Below are positions 22,587-32,335 of a DNA stretch of 64,000 nucleotides, one piece after another; positions within the stretch are counted from its first letter, which is position 1, and each line of letters begins with the position of its first letter. The notes below the pieces were generated by a model that saw nothing but the letters and a program-made list of their open reading frames with translations, searched no databases and was not told the DNA's origin. The stretch is taken from contig NW_022098050.1 in the NCBI RefSeq assembly GCF_002288925.2, positions 3,718,760 through 3,782,759 on the forward strand. The letters are read 5' to 3'. The DNA comes from Delphinapterus leucas. Taxonomy: Eukaryota > Chordata > Mammalia > Artiodactyla > Monodontidae. A program made the position numbers and the translations under genes.

Positions 22587-22984
22587 TCAAATCATGAGCT
22601 CATACTCATACCTCTGATTCTAATCCATGGTTCATTCTAGCCTTCTTTCTCTGATGATGAGAAACCTGGCTCTCATTATCTATAATATATGTAAATATAT
22701 TTACTGACTTCCTTAATCCTAGTATACACAAAAGTAGTTTGAGAATTTCTAACCCAAACCCTTGTGGAAAACACATTTACTAGCTAGAGTATAATTCTAG
22801 GTACCGTTCTTTTTTGTCTTAATTTACAGTTTCAAGTGAAGATACTCTTTGCCAGTTACTAAGGCTAATTATTTTTTTCCTCTTCCTCTTCAGTATGGTT
22901 ACATTATTCACTTGTGATACAATTGGGTTCTATTGTTAGTGTTTGTATTCCATTTTGCTCTCTTCCCCTAAAACACACACATCC

Positions 22985-23640
22985 TGCTTGATTTTAATTA
23001 TCTATTTATATTTTTGGTATGTTAAACATTACCATGGTTCTCAAAATTGGGGCTGCACAAAAGGGTGAACTCACAAGTGTTAGTCCGTCCTCATCCCTAC
23101 TCTCCCCTCCCACCCCTTTTCCATCCCTTCCCTTCCACCCCATTAGATAACCAATTTCTTTAATTTCTGGTTTACCCTTACTGCATTTCTTTTGCACAAA
23201 TGAGAAGCTACATGAGTGTTTTCTTATATCCCTTTTTTTTACATGAAGGGTAGCATACCATAGATACATTTTTTTTTTGCATTTTGCCTTTTTGCTTAAT
23301 AGTTTATCCTGAAAACCATTCCATATCAGTTCATAGAGATCTCCCTGGTTCTTTTCTATGGTAGCATAGTACTCTGCTGCATGGCTGTATCATAGTTTAT
23401 TTAACTCCTCACCAGTATATTGATATTTAGGTTGTTTCCAATATGTTATAATTGCAGCAATTTTGCAGTGAGTAATCCCGTGCATAATTATTTTTGTATT
23501 GGAGATGTCTCCTTAGTGTAGATTCCTAGAAGTGGGATTCATGGGCCAAATAGACCTTTTTGTCCCTCTGTTTGCTTGAAGAATTTCTGGTTAATATCAG
23601 AAAATAGTAGCCTTTCCTTGCATTTCCTTCCTACCATGGT
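22985..23640 (-). mobile_element. Old antisense L1 3' region
   Basis: Antisense wording of ancient L1 3' ends in the expected order: acattaccatggttctcaaa, then ctcccctcccacccc, agataaccaatttctttaat, cattttgcctttttgcttaa, ccattccatatcagttcata, gcatggctgtatcatagttt, tagattcctagaagtgggat. No frame is preserved. Confidence 0.75.
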
Positions 23641-23780
23641 TTTGAGTGAAGCAAAAATAAATTTGTATGGGAATATAGATGAGGACTTTTTCTAACATGT
23701 CTGGTATTTCAAATACACTCCTCGTAATATCTACATCCCTCGCGCATTAAATTCCTATAGTCATTCCCCCCCTTTCTTTA

Positions 23781-23991
23781 TTTTATTTTATTTTATTTTT
23801 GCGGTACGCGGGCCTCTCACTGTCGCGGCCTCTCCCGTTGCGGAGCACAGGCTCCGGACGTGCAGGCTCAGCGGCCATGGCTCACGGGCCCAGCCGCTCC
23901 GCGGCATGTGGGATCCTCCCAGACCGGGGCACGAACCCGCGTCCCCTGCATCGGCAGGCGGACTCTCAACCACTGCGCCACCAGGGAAGCC
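23781..23991 (-). mobile_element. Short CHR-type SINE
   Basis: Reverse orientation: (ttta)n tail, gcggtacgcgggcctctcac, CpG-rich body, head ending ccaccagggaagc. The TSD is a C-run followed by tttcttta, at 23766-23780 and 23992-24006. CpG sites are well preserved, suggesting a fairly young copy. Confidence 0.95.
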
Positions 23992-24145
23992 CCCCCCCTT
24001 TCTTTAAATATCAACTTTCATAGAACTCTCTTATGTATGTTCTGAAATGTCCTTAATTCATAGCTTGAGCTGAGATTTGCTCATTGAAGTATAATTATCT
24101 GCATTTTGTCATTGTCTTGTCAAGTTTAAAAATACAGCAAAACCG

Positions 24146-24348
24146 GGCTTCCCTGGTGGCACAGTGGTTGAGAGTCCGCCTGCCGATGCAGGGGACGCGG
24201 GTTCGTGGCCCGGTCCGGGAAGATCCCACATGCCGCGGAGCGGCTGGGCCCGTGAGCCATGGCCGCTGCGCCTGCGCGTCCGGAGCCTGTGCTCCGCAAC
24301 GGGAGAAGCCACAACAGTGAGAGGCCCCCGTACCGGAAAAAAAAAAAA
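24146..24348 (+). mobile_element. Short CHR-type SINE
   Basis: Forward orientation: ggcttccctggtggcacagt, B-box region gcgggttcgtggccc (24198-24212), end gtaccgg plus poly-A. The TSD is about 16 bp (aatacagcaaaaccgg at 24130-24145 and aatgcagcaaatccgg at 24349-24364, two differences). Confidence 0.95.
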
Positions 24349-24632
24349 AATGCAGCAAATCCGGTGTTATATTAGTGATACATAGTCAATTGAAGACAGT
24401 AATTTTTTCTTCTTAGCTGCAAGTGTTGCCATGTGTGCTGAAAGAAACTTGTTTAAAGAAAAAAGACGACTGGATAGTTTTCAAGTGGCATGGAAAATCA
24501 GACTTGCTTAATGGTGGAGAACCCTATGCTTGGTCTCAAATGGAACTTTGAATTTTTAACTTGTTAAACACAAACTATCAAGCCGGAATCAGTAGCCTGG
24601 AAGGATCAGTCTCGAGCCTCCCAAAGGCATTT

Positions 24633-25062
24633 CGTTTTTTTTGTTTTGTTTTGTTCTTTGTGGTACGCAGGCCTCTCACTGCTGTGGCCTCTCCCGTTGT
24701 GGAGCACAGGCTCCGGATGCGCAGGCTCAGCGGCCATGGCTCACGGGATCCTCCCGGAACGGGGCACGAACCCGCGTCCCCTGCATCGGCAGGCGGACCC
24801 TCAACCACTGCGCCACCAGGGAAGCCCCCCCCCCCCTGTTTTTTTTTCTTTTATTTTTTTTTTTTTTTTTTCTGTACGCGGGCCTCTCACTGTTGTGGCC
24901 TCTCCCGTTGCGGAGCACAGGCTCCGGACGCGCAGGCCCAGCGGCCGTGGCTCACGGGCCCAGCCGCTCCACGGCATGTGGGATCTTCCCGGGCCGGGGC
25001 ACGAACCCGTGTCCCCTGCATCGGCAGGCGGACTCTCAACCACTGCGCCACCAGGGAAGCCC
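24633..25062 (-). mobile_element. Composite of two CHR SINEs sharing one TSD
   Basis: Two reverse-oriented SINEs lie head to tail: 24655-24830 (the 24-bp-deletion subfamily, junction 24747/24748) and 24872-25062 (full body with ctgtacgcgggcc). The TSD cccaaaggcatttc occurs only outside the pair, at 24619-24632 and 25063-25076. Between them is just a C-run and a T-rich tail, with no inner TSD. Either the second copy landed exactly in the first copy's tail or the pair moved as one unit. Confidence 0.9.
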
Positions 25063-25076
25063 CCCAAAGGCATTTC

Positions 25077-26123
25077 TTACTCTCTGCCTTCCACAAATGT
25101 CTGCCCCTCTGAAGCACCAGTGAACACACTCTTCTTTTTATCTGCTTTGTTGTTATTTTTGCAGCTCTGCAAATCTTTGTGGGAGACAAATGTTCCTCTG
25201 AATTCTATCTTGGAAGCCAAATTTCCACTGGGGCTTTTGCATCAAACCGCTCTCCTCACAGGCTCTTTGGTGCCAGATTTCCTTCCACGATGACAGGTCA
25301 CCGGATATGCACTTCTACTGCCCTTTATTTCACAAAGTCATCTTTGATTGATAGTGTGTATCTGGGGGTAAGAGCTCAAAGGCAAGGAGAAGCAAATGCC
25401 TTTATCTGCAGATAACAGCTTCCTAATAATCCTAGCCCTTATCTGCCTGTTAAAATGGTCAAGTGGTGCTTTGCCCACTTATGTCAGCTGACAGCAGATG
25501 AAGCATTCTGTACCTTTCATGATTGTTCCTTTACTTCCTTAATGCTGCTAACGGTCCATTGGAAGAAGAGAAAAATACTCCCAAATCTGAAGTCTTATTT
25601 GGAAAGCAATATTGAGATCATAACATACTCTGTTTTAATTTCTCTACAACACTGATAGACTTAGGTAGGAAATTGAATGGCATTGTTTAGACCATTTTAC
25701 ATGTGGAACTGTTTGTATTCTGAAAGCTTAGTTACTTTTTCGTATCTAATACATAATCTTAAACTGAAGTGCTTGTTTCTTTTTTTTAATCTAAGTAATA
25801 ATCTATTGGAGGTAGGTCCATGTTGGGGCTGATGAATTTGAGTAGAAAGGAATTTTGCTGCTCAAAGTATATGCAGCCTTGGCATAGTCTGGGAGTTGTT
25901 AGAAATGAAGAATTCAGACCTCCTGAATCAAATTTTACATTATCCACAAGAGTCCTAGGGGATTCATAAGCACAGTAAAGTTCAAGAAGCAGTAACGTAG
26001 AAGACGAACAATTTGTTGAGGAATCAGGGCATCTAGAACTTATTCCTGGTTCTTCTCATTTTTCTTTTTCTGAAACAAGAACATCTTTCTTAATTCTCCA
26101 AAGCTTTGATTTTTCTCACATTT
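25077..26123. other. Unique DNA, no feature recognised
   Basis: About 1 kb of repeat-free sequence between SINE clusters. No convincing exon. The frames at 25179-25415 and 25455-25655 have no domain signature. Confidence 0.45.
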
Positions 26124-26137
26124 AAAAACTGATTTAT

Positions 26138-26473
26138 GGGCTTCCTTGGTGGCGCAGTGGTTAAGAATCCGCCTGCCAATGCAGGGGACACGGGTTCAAG
26201 CCCTGGTCTGGGAAGATCCCACATGCTGCGGAGCAGCTAAGCCCGTACGCCACAACTACTGAGCCTGTGCTCTAGAGCCCGTGTGCCACAGCTACTGAAG
26301 CCCATGTGCCTAGAGCCCGTGCTCCGCAACAAGAGAAGCCATCGCAATGAGAAGCCCGTGCACTGCAACGAAGAGTAGCCCCCGCTCACCGCAACTAGAG
26401 AAAGCCCGTGCACAGCAACAAAAGACCCAACACAGCCTAAATAAATAATAAAATAAATAAATTTATTTAAAAA
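26138..26473 (+). mobile_element. Long CHR-type SINE
   Basis: Forward orientation: gggcttccttggtggcgcag, B-box region cacgggttcaagccc (26189-26203), long body of gcccgtgNNccNcaac-type units, end caaaagacccaacacagcct then an A/T tail. The TSD aaaaactgatttat is at 26124-26137 and 26474-26487, identical. Confidence 0.95.
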
Positions 26474-26675
26474 AAAAACTGATTTATAACTGGGGTTTTC
26501 CAGGCTCACAGGAGATGAACAAAGGGGCCCTTTTGATATGATGTCTAAAGAGACACTTTTGAACTCACTGGGGGAAAGCACATAACTAAAGATTTGGCAT
26601 TGTCACTGACTCCTTCTGCCTGCCTACTAAAGTACCTGTTGATGCCTTAGGGCAGAGAATGATCTCTTGGAGATA

Positions 26676-27318
26676 CAGTCAACCCTCATTTTTCATGGAT
26701 TCTGTATTTTCGAATCTTTGCTAAAATCCATTTGTAACCCCAAAATCAGTACTCGCAGTGCCTTTACAGTCATTCACAGACATGCAGAGTTGCAAAAAGT
26801 TTGAGTCACCAGACACACATATTCCCATTGGAGGCTGAAGGAACCAAAGCTCTGCCTTGTTTTAGCTCTCAATAGTATAAACAAGTGTCCTGTCCACAGT
26901 CTACTAAGTGCCACTTTGTTCTCATTTTTGTGCTTTTTGTTGGTGACTTTACTGTTTAAAAGTGACCCCCAAGTGTAGTGCTGAAGTGCTGACTAGAGTT
27001 GCCGAAGTGTAAAAAGGCTGTGATGTGCCTTACAGAGAAAATATGTGTGTTAGATAAGCTTCCTTCAGGCATGAGCTGTAGTGATTTTGGCGATGAGTTA
27101 ATGTTAGTGTACCAACAGTATATAGTAAATAAGTGTCTTTGAATAGAAACACATAAAACGAGGTTATGTGTTGATTGGTTATTAAAATTGTTATGACCCA
27201 GAGTTCTCAGGAACTGAGCTCTGTATTTCCGCTAGGAGCAGTAGGTCAGTATTTGTTAAATTCGGTGTTTGCGGAGACTTAACAGAACATAACTGCTGAA
27301 AATAACGAGCATCAACTG
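26676..27318 (+). mobile_element. Tigger-type (TcMar) DNA transposon, degraded
   Basis: A 643-bp element flanked by TA dinucleotides (26674-26675 and 27319-27320), the mariner/Tigger target. Ends cagtcaaccctcattttt and cgagcatcaactg are imperfect inverted repeats. From about 26962 a broken frame reads like the start of a Tigger transposase (PPKCSAEVLTRVAEV...KAVMCLTEKICVLDKLPSGM), the CENP-B-like helix-turn-helix DNA-binding part. The ATG is now GTG and the frame soon breaks. The DDE catalytic part is absent, so it is an internally deleted derivative. Confidence 0.85.
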
Positions 27319-27689
27319 TATGTTGAAAAATCAGGCTAGGCTTCCAACTGGGCATCATTTTCTCTTTTATGGATGGTGGCAAGACTTACGTGTTATAAGA
27401 AATTTTCAGTTGTGTTCTGTGAGCATAACTTCAAATAAAGATACCTGGTAATTTACAAAAACCCACTTCACCAATATTTGGAGGCTTTCTTGGGACTGAA
27501 GCAATATGATAAGGAGGTTTTTAATGTCTTCCTGTGAATGTGGTTGAATTCTTCTAGGCATGGCATGTGAAACAGTTGTACTACAGTTGCTTTTGTACCA
27601 CCAATTTGTATGTTAAGGTCATTTTCTTTTGTGTCTGTGTTTTTGTTTTTCTTTTCAAAATCCATGTCTTCCCTTCCTGCATCCATGAT
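27319..27689. other. Unique DNA, no feature recognised
   Basis: About 370 bp between the Tigger element and an L2 fragment. Nothing recognised. Confidence 0.4.
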
Positions 27690-28010
27690 CTATGTGGCTG
27701 CCTCAGTCCAGATCCACATCATTTATTGCCTGGATCCTAGACTAATTTCCAAATGCGTTTACCTACAGCCCAGTCTCCAATGCAGCCTCCTTTCTGCTAT
27801 AGTAAATCTGATCCTCTCCCTCCTCTGCGTGAAATCTCTCAGTGGCTCCCAGTTACCTTGGGATAAGGCTCAAGATTCTCTGAGATTTGACCTCTGACTT
27901 CCTTGCCACTGTGCTTAAAGGTCCCTGATCACGTGATACTCTCCCACCTCTGTGCCTTTGCGTGATCTGTCCCTCTACTTCCCTTTCTTCTTCATCTACC
28001 AGGAAGTCGC
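27690..28010 (+). mobile_element. L2 LINE fragment
   Basis: Wording typical of L2: ctctcagtggctcccagtta, ccttgggataaggctcaag, ccctgatcacgtgata and tcccacctctgtgcctttgc, then the expected tgatctgtccctctacttcc. Ancient, non-coding. Confidence 0.7.
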
Positions 28011-28559
28011 CTCTGGGTCTAAGATGCTGAAAAGTACTTCTTGTATTGGGATTGTAGAATTAAAAGAAAATTTCCCCCCTCTGTTAGAGCCTTGATGGAA
28101 AGGAATGTTCAGCTTGGTGTCACTCTTCCTTTTATAGGAGTATCTGGCCATGAGGTCTCTCGAAGTATTGAATAAGTGAGAATTTAGGAGTGAGTCTGAT
28201 CTGATTAGTATCATAATAGACTAGTTTTGTATCAACAGCCCTGATCTGAACCAGTTCTCATATCGCTAATCTTGAAGGAAACCCAGTGTAGAATAAATAC
28301 ACCATGAGCATTCAATCCTGGAAGATACAAAAAAAAAAAAAGAAAAAGAAAAAGAAACGAGGGTGAAGAGATTAGCTATGAAGCACAATTAAAACAGTAG
28401 CAACTTGTTCTATATGGTCAGTTGTTTTAAAACATCTGATGCTTAGAGTAGCATTTGTTCAAGGAGTAGAGAACATAGAGTAAATTAATGCAACAGAGCA
28501 TTGATACTCTAGATTTAATTCCTTCTCTCCCTGATTCACACAACGAGTAACATATAGCA
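28011..28559. other. Unique DNA with A-rich run
   Basis: No gene seen. An (A)n(GAAAA)n tract lies at 28330-28358. Confidence 0.45.
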
Positions 28560-28850
28560 GTCAAAACGAATGAACTACTGCAATATAGAACACTGTGGAT
28601 GAATCTTATAAATATAATAAATGAAAGTAAGTCCCTGAAGATTACATGATAGAAATATATCAACGTTCAACATGAGATTGCAGTAGTGGTTACCTTGCGG
28701 GGAGGGAGGCGTGGGGAGGGGGCAGGGATGGCCACGTAGAAAGATATGTTATTGTCCATGTTCTAGTTTCCGTGATAAGTAGTGGGTTTGTGTGCGTGTG
28801 TGTGTGTGTGCACGTGCGCACGTGCATGTTAATATAATAAATACAAATAA
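28560..28850 (+). mobile_element. Old L1 3' end
   Basis: Sense L1 3' wording: cactgtggatgaatcttata, aaatgaaagtaagtccctga, gattacatgatagaaatata, gcagtagtggttaccttgcg and a G-rich block (28700-28725). It ends near a TG-rich tract. Confidence 0.55.
28789..28828. repeat. Alternating purine-pyrimidine tract with palindrome
   Basis: (TG)n leads into gcacgtgcgcacgtgc at 28810-28825, a perfect 16-bp palindrome that contains CACGTG twice. The whole tract alternates purine and pyrimidine, the pattern that favours Z-DNA. Confidence 0.95.
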
Positions 28851-30830
28851 ACAAGAAGGCCGTGATGAGTGGTCAGGAACCGAGGATTTTGATTAATGAC
28901 TTATCTGATTCTCTTTACCTGAGCTCTACGCTGAAAAGAAATCCCTGTTTGGAAATGTTAGGGGAGCCTCCACCTTTTTACCCTCTCTTGGAGGTGAATC
29001 AAGCACATATATAAGAATTTTAAGTATTCCATATGGGGAAGAAGGTGAATAAAGTGACCACATATAAAATGGAATATTAATGGTGAATTCAAAGACAATA
29101 AGCATTATGAAAATGAGTAAGTAATGGGAACAAGGCACAGATAGCCTGTCTCGTTTGAGTCAATCAAGTACTGGAGATGTGGAGATGAATTGCAATCAGC
29201 TTTAATGGTGTCCCTCATTTTGTGGTGCTCGTTATTAGCTTGTCCTACATTTTCTTGGAAGCAGGAAGCAAGCAAAGGGCACTCTTCAAAGAAAAGCAAC
29301 TGCGTGAGGCTTGTAAGAAAAACATGCATCGTATCTTTTCCACGTTGCATACCACAGAAAAAGAGCTTTGTCTTGCAATTTTCTGAGAAATGCCCTTCAT
29401 TTGAAAATGATTTGGTTTTACATTTCTGCCACCAGCACTCGCTCTCATGCTCCATGTCTCATCAGTCCTACATTCCCTTTTCTGCTAGAATCCTTGAAAT
29501 CTCTTTCTAGTAGCAGTTGGTGCAAGACAATGTGCATTTATTTTGGTGGCAGCCTTCTCTAGTTTTCATGCCAGAATGTCTGCCTTCACAACAAGCTCGT
29601 TTTAAGGCACTTTAGATTTCAGCTGATTCCCAGTATCAGATGCGAACAGGCAAATTTCTCTCTGAATTCTCTCTCTCTTTAGGCAAGAGCTTTCATTACC
29701 CTCTTGGCAGGGTCCAGAGAGAGGAACTGAGCGTTGCTTGGATTCCAAAATCATTTTAAAAACTATATCATGAGTGTCTTCCTGTCTCCTTGGTGACATG
29801 TGACCATTTTCCTCCTGGAAGAGCTATTCCATGTATTTTTAGTAACAGCAGGAGAGGATAGATATTTGGGTGAGCTGTGTACCCAGCTGGGAAGCCTAAG
29901 CGGACAAAGGGTCTTAAGTTTCCCTTGATCTTGTTTTTCTCCCCAACCCCCTACCTTCTCTTTTTGTAAAGCACAGAAATGGAAGGCCCACTTGTGAAAA
30001 GTACCTCACTTAAGGCTTACTGGCTTCCCTTCTCTTCTTTGGCCCTTTGTTCTGTTTCTTCCCTCTTGTAAGGGAAGCTCTTAAGGTCTGCCAGCTGTTT
30101 GTCACTTCCAGAGATATTATGCTCTTTCTGTCATGTCTGTCCAGCCCGGCTAAGAGTGGAGTCTTACTTTTTGCCGACCTATAAATAGGAAGCTCAAGAA
30201 AGTATAATTTAGCGATGTTTTTGTGTTTTCCAAGCCTCATTTCTCTTGTCTGTGCAGCCAGCGTCATAGATTTATTGCCTGATTGAATCTGGCTAATTTC
30301 TAACTAAAAGGGATGTTCTTTTTTTCTAATTAGCGGGAAAGCTGCTGTGTTCTTTCTAATAACAATAGGCATTATCTCCATATTCTCTCCCATCCTCCAG
30401 GAGGTCAGCCCAAGCTTTTTCATATCTTAGCCGTAGAGTTCCCAGCAATAACGCACCTGCACTCTTCACACCTCGATCTATATAACGTTTGCCAGAGTCG
30501 CACTAACCACAGCAAATCACAGCGCCAAGCCCAGAGGCATTGTGGGAGGAGGGGACCCTACACAAGGGAGGTGTGACTTGTTGGGGGTATGAACGTAATC
30601 GTCTCCCACAGTAGAGTTTTGAAAGCATTTTGAGCCGAATGCTTTCAGTGAAATGAAAGCAGATCTTCTGGTTGCTGGGATGAAGGATGAGAGCTGAGGA
30701 GAGAGGAAAACCAAGTTTCTTGAGTGGTTGGTGTGATGAACGTGCTTTCTGAATGAGAAGTGATAGGAGGGTCTGGCAAAGGGATTTATATAAAAAGTAG
30801 CTGAAATATAAAACCTAATCACTTTTGCTT
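28851..30830. other. Repeat-poor block, possible conserved non-coding DNA
   Basis: About 2 kb in which I recognise no transposon. It holds homeodomain-type cores such as ctaattag (30327-30334) and AT-rich motifs amid GC-balanced DNA. Frames at 29105-29455 (minus) and 29190-29510 (plus) overlap on opposite strands and have no domain. An exon cannot be excluded, but regulatory or neutral unique DNA is likelier. Confidence 0.35.
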
Positions 30831-31190
30831 ATTCTTGAGAAATAAGGCACCAAAAGCAATGAATAAATGTAAAGACTAGTAGACTGCCTACATAAAAATG
30901 AAGAACTCTTATATGGCAAACGCTGTGAATAAATAAGGAAAATACAGCTGGGAAAATTATAGACAGTAGACAAAGGGGTAATATTCCTAAAAATGAACAA
31001 GAAAGACAAATCTGTCCATAGAAAAATCAGCAAAAGTCATGAAGAGGATGTTTACAAAAGAAGAAATATAAATACACATATGGCTGGCAATAAACGTTTA
31101 AGAAAACATTCGTGTTAACCAGTAATCAAAGAAAGGCAAACAAATACAAGGTTCTGACAAACAAATATCAATTCCTGATATATTTTCATA
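30831..31190 (+). mobile_element. Old L1/HAL1-like ORF2 fragment
   Basis: Sense-strand wording of L1-type ORF2: aagaactcttatatggcaaa, acaaaagaagaaatataaat, tggctggcaataaacgttta, accagtaatcaaagaaaggc and aaacaaatac. Strongly diverged, no frame. Confidence 0.6.
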
Positions 31191-31296
31191 GCACTTACAT
31201 AAAGGAGGGGTAAGGAAATAGAGAGGTAGGTGGGGGAGTGGCAATTTGGGGAAGGCCTCTCTGAGGTGGTCCCATTGGAGCAGAGGACTGAATGAA

Positions 31297-31554
31297 GTGA
31301 GGGCCCAGGCCATGTGTTCTAGAAGCATTTCAGGCTGAGGTGAGAGCATGGTAAGGTCCTGAGTTGAGACCAACCAATGGGAAAGCCAGCTGCACTTCTT
31401 GGGCTGGGGAGTAGTAGAGAATACAATGATATATGTATCTAATGATGCAATCAGACACAGTGTGATAAGTAAAAAAGCAGGTTGTCATAGCCCACAGAAT
31501 GGGAGAAATATTTGCAAATCATATATCTGAAAAGGGACTTGTACCAAGTATATA
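31297..31554 (+). repeat. Local duplication, copy 1 (probable source)
   Basis: This 258-bp segment, gtgagggcccaggccatg to about ccaagtatatat, is repeated in the same orientation at 34710-34968. By eye about six differences occur in the first 245 bases. The left part is an ancient repeat (continuing leftwards as ggaaggcctctctgaggtgg) and the right part is the start of an L1 fragment that continues rightwards without a break, so this copy is in its original context. Confidence 0.9.
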
Positions 31555-32335
31555 TGAATAACTCTTACAAGTTAATAACAAAAAAGGCAAATAATACAAT
31601 TTAAAAATGGGCAAGGCTCCCAAGCAGATATCCAAAAGGCCAATAAGTACATGAAAAGGGCTTGAGATCACTAATCATTAGGAAAATGCAAATCAAAATT
31701 ACACTAAGATACCATTTCACACCCGCTAGAATGTCTATAATTAAAAAAACAGAAATACGAAGTGTTGGCAAGTATGTGGAAAAATTGGAACCCTCATACA
31801 TTGCTGGTGGGAATGTAAAATGGTGCAGCCGCTTTGGAAACCAGTCTGGCAGTTCCTTAAACACTAAACATAGAGTTACCGTGTGATCAGGCAATTCCAC
31901 TCATATACATATACCCAGGAGAAAGGAAAACGTACTTCCACACAAAAACTTGTACACAGGAGTTCATAGCAGCATTATTCATAATAGCCAAATAGTAGAA
32001 ACAACCTAAATGTCCATCAACTGATGAACGGATGAATAAAATATTACGCACACACACGGGAATATTATTTGGCAGTTAAAAGGAATCCAGTACCGATTCA
32101 AGCTACAACATGGACAAACCTTGAAAACATTATGCTAAGTGAAAGAAAAGCCAGTAATCAAAGACCATGCATTGTATTATTCTATAAAATGTCCAGAATA
32201 GGCAAATCTATAAAGACAGAAAGTAGATTCGTATTTGCTTAGAGTTGAGGGGGAACTTGGGGACTTGGGAGCAACAGCTAAGGGGTGTGGGGTTTTGATA
32301 ATGTTACTTAAAAATATCAGTATCTTATTATGTGT
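31485..32335 (+). mobile_element. Old L1 ORF2 C-terminal end and 3'UTR
   Basis: ORF2 C-terminal region in sense: cagaatgggagaaatatttg, acatgaaaagggcttgag, caaatcaaaattacactaag, tgctggtgggaatgtaaaat, tgtccatcaactgatgaacg, then 3'UTR gaggggga. An open stretch at 31662-31886 is a remnant. The cysteine motif region is degraded (SVGKYVEKLEPSYIAGGNVK). More diverged than the L1 at 6972-8128. Confidence 0.85.

Larger units (their letters stand above)
17905..22640 (-). mobile_element. Long antisense L1 (old), with two younger insertions
   Basis: The largest single element in the window. The 3' end starts at 17905 (ttttattgagatataattga). After an inserted sense L1 it continues at 18450 with the ORF2 C-terminal region in antisense (tacccaggagtggaatggct, ctccatatcctcaccaacac, 19600-19700 caacatcatttattgaaaag), then the reverse-transcriptase region at 19850-21300 (gaggccatctgggcctggag, tttgttgatttt, gtactttgtctgatattaat), and further 5' wording to about 22350 (gcttggggtttgttgagcgt). 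Dozens of stops and indels leave it dead. A SINE cuts it at 21798-22009. The left end beyond 22400 is vague. Confidence 0.8.

Noticed and set aside
24146..24348. tRNA gene call from A- and B-box-like motifs
   Set aside because: The motifs belong to the tRNA-derived head of a SINE. There is no complete cloverleaf and the rest is SINE body.
24646..25293. 215-codon open frame
   Set aside because: It is the antisense of two CHR SINEs plus flank. The same peptide strings recur at other SINE copies in the window, so it is not a gene.
8436..26473. Interspersed similar units as a CRISPR array or tandem system
   Set aside because: The units are dispersed SINEs with their own TSDs and poly-A tails in a mammalian genome. 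Spacing is irregular and there are no cas genes.
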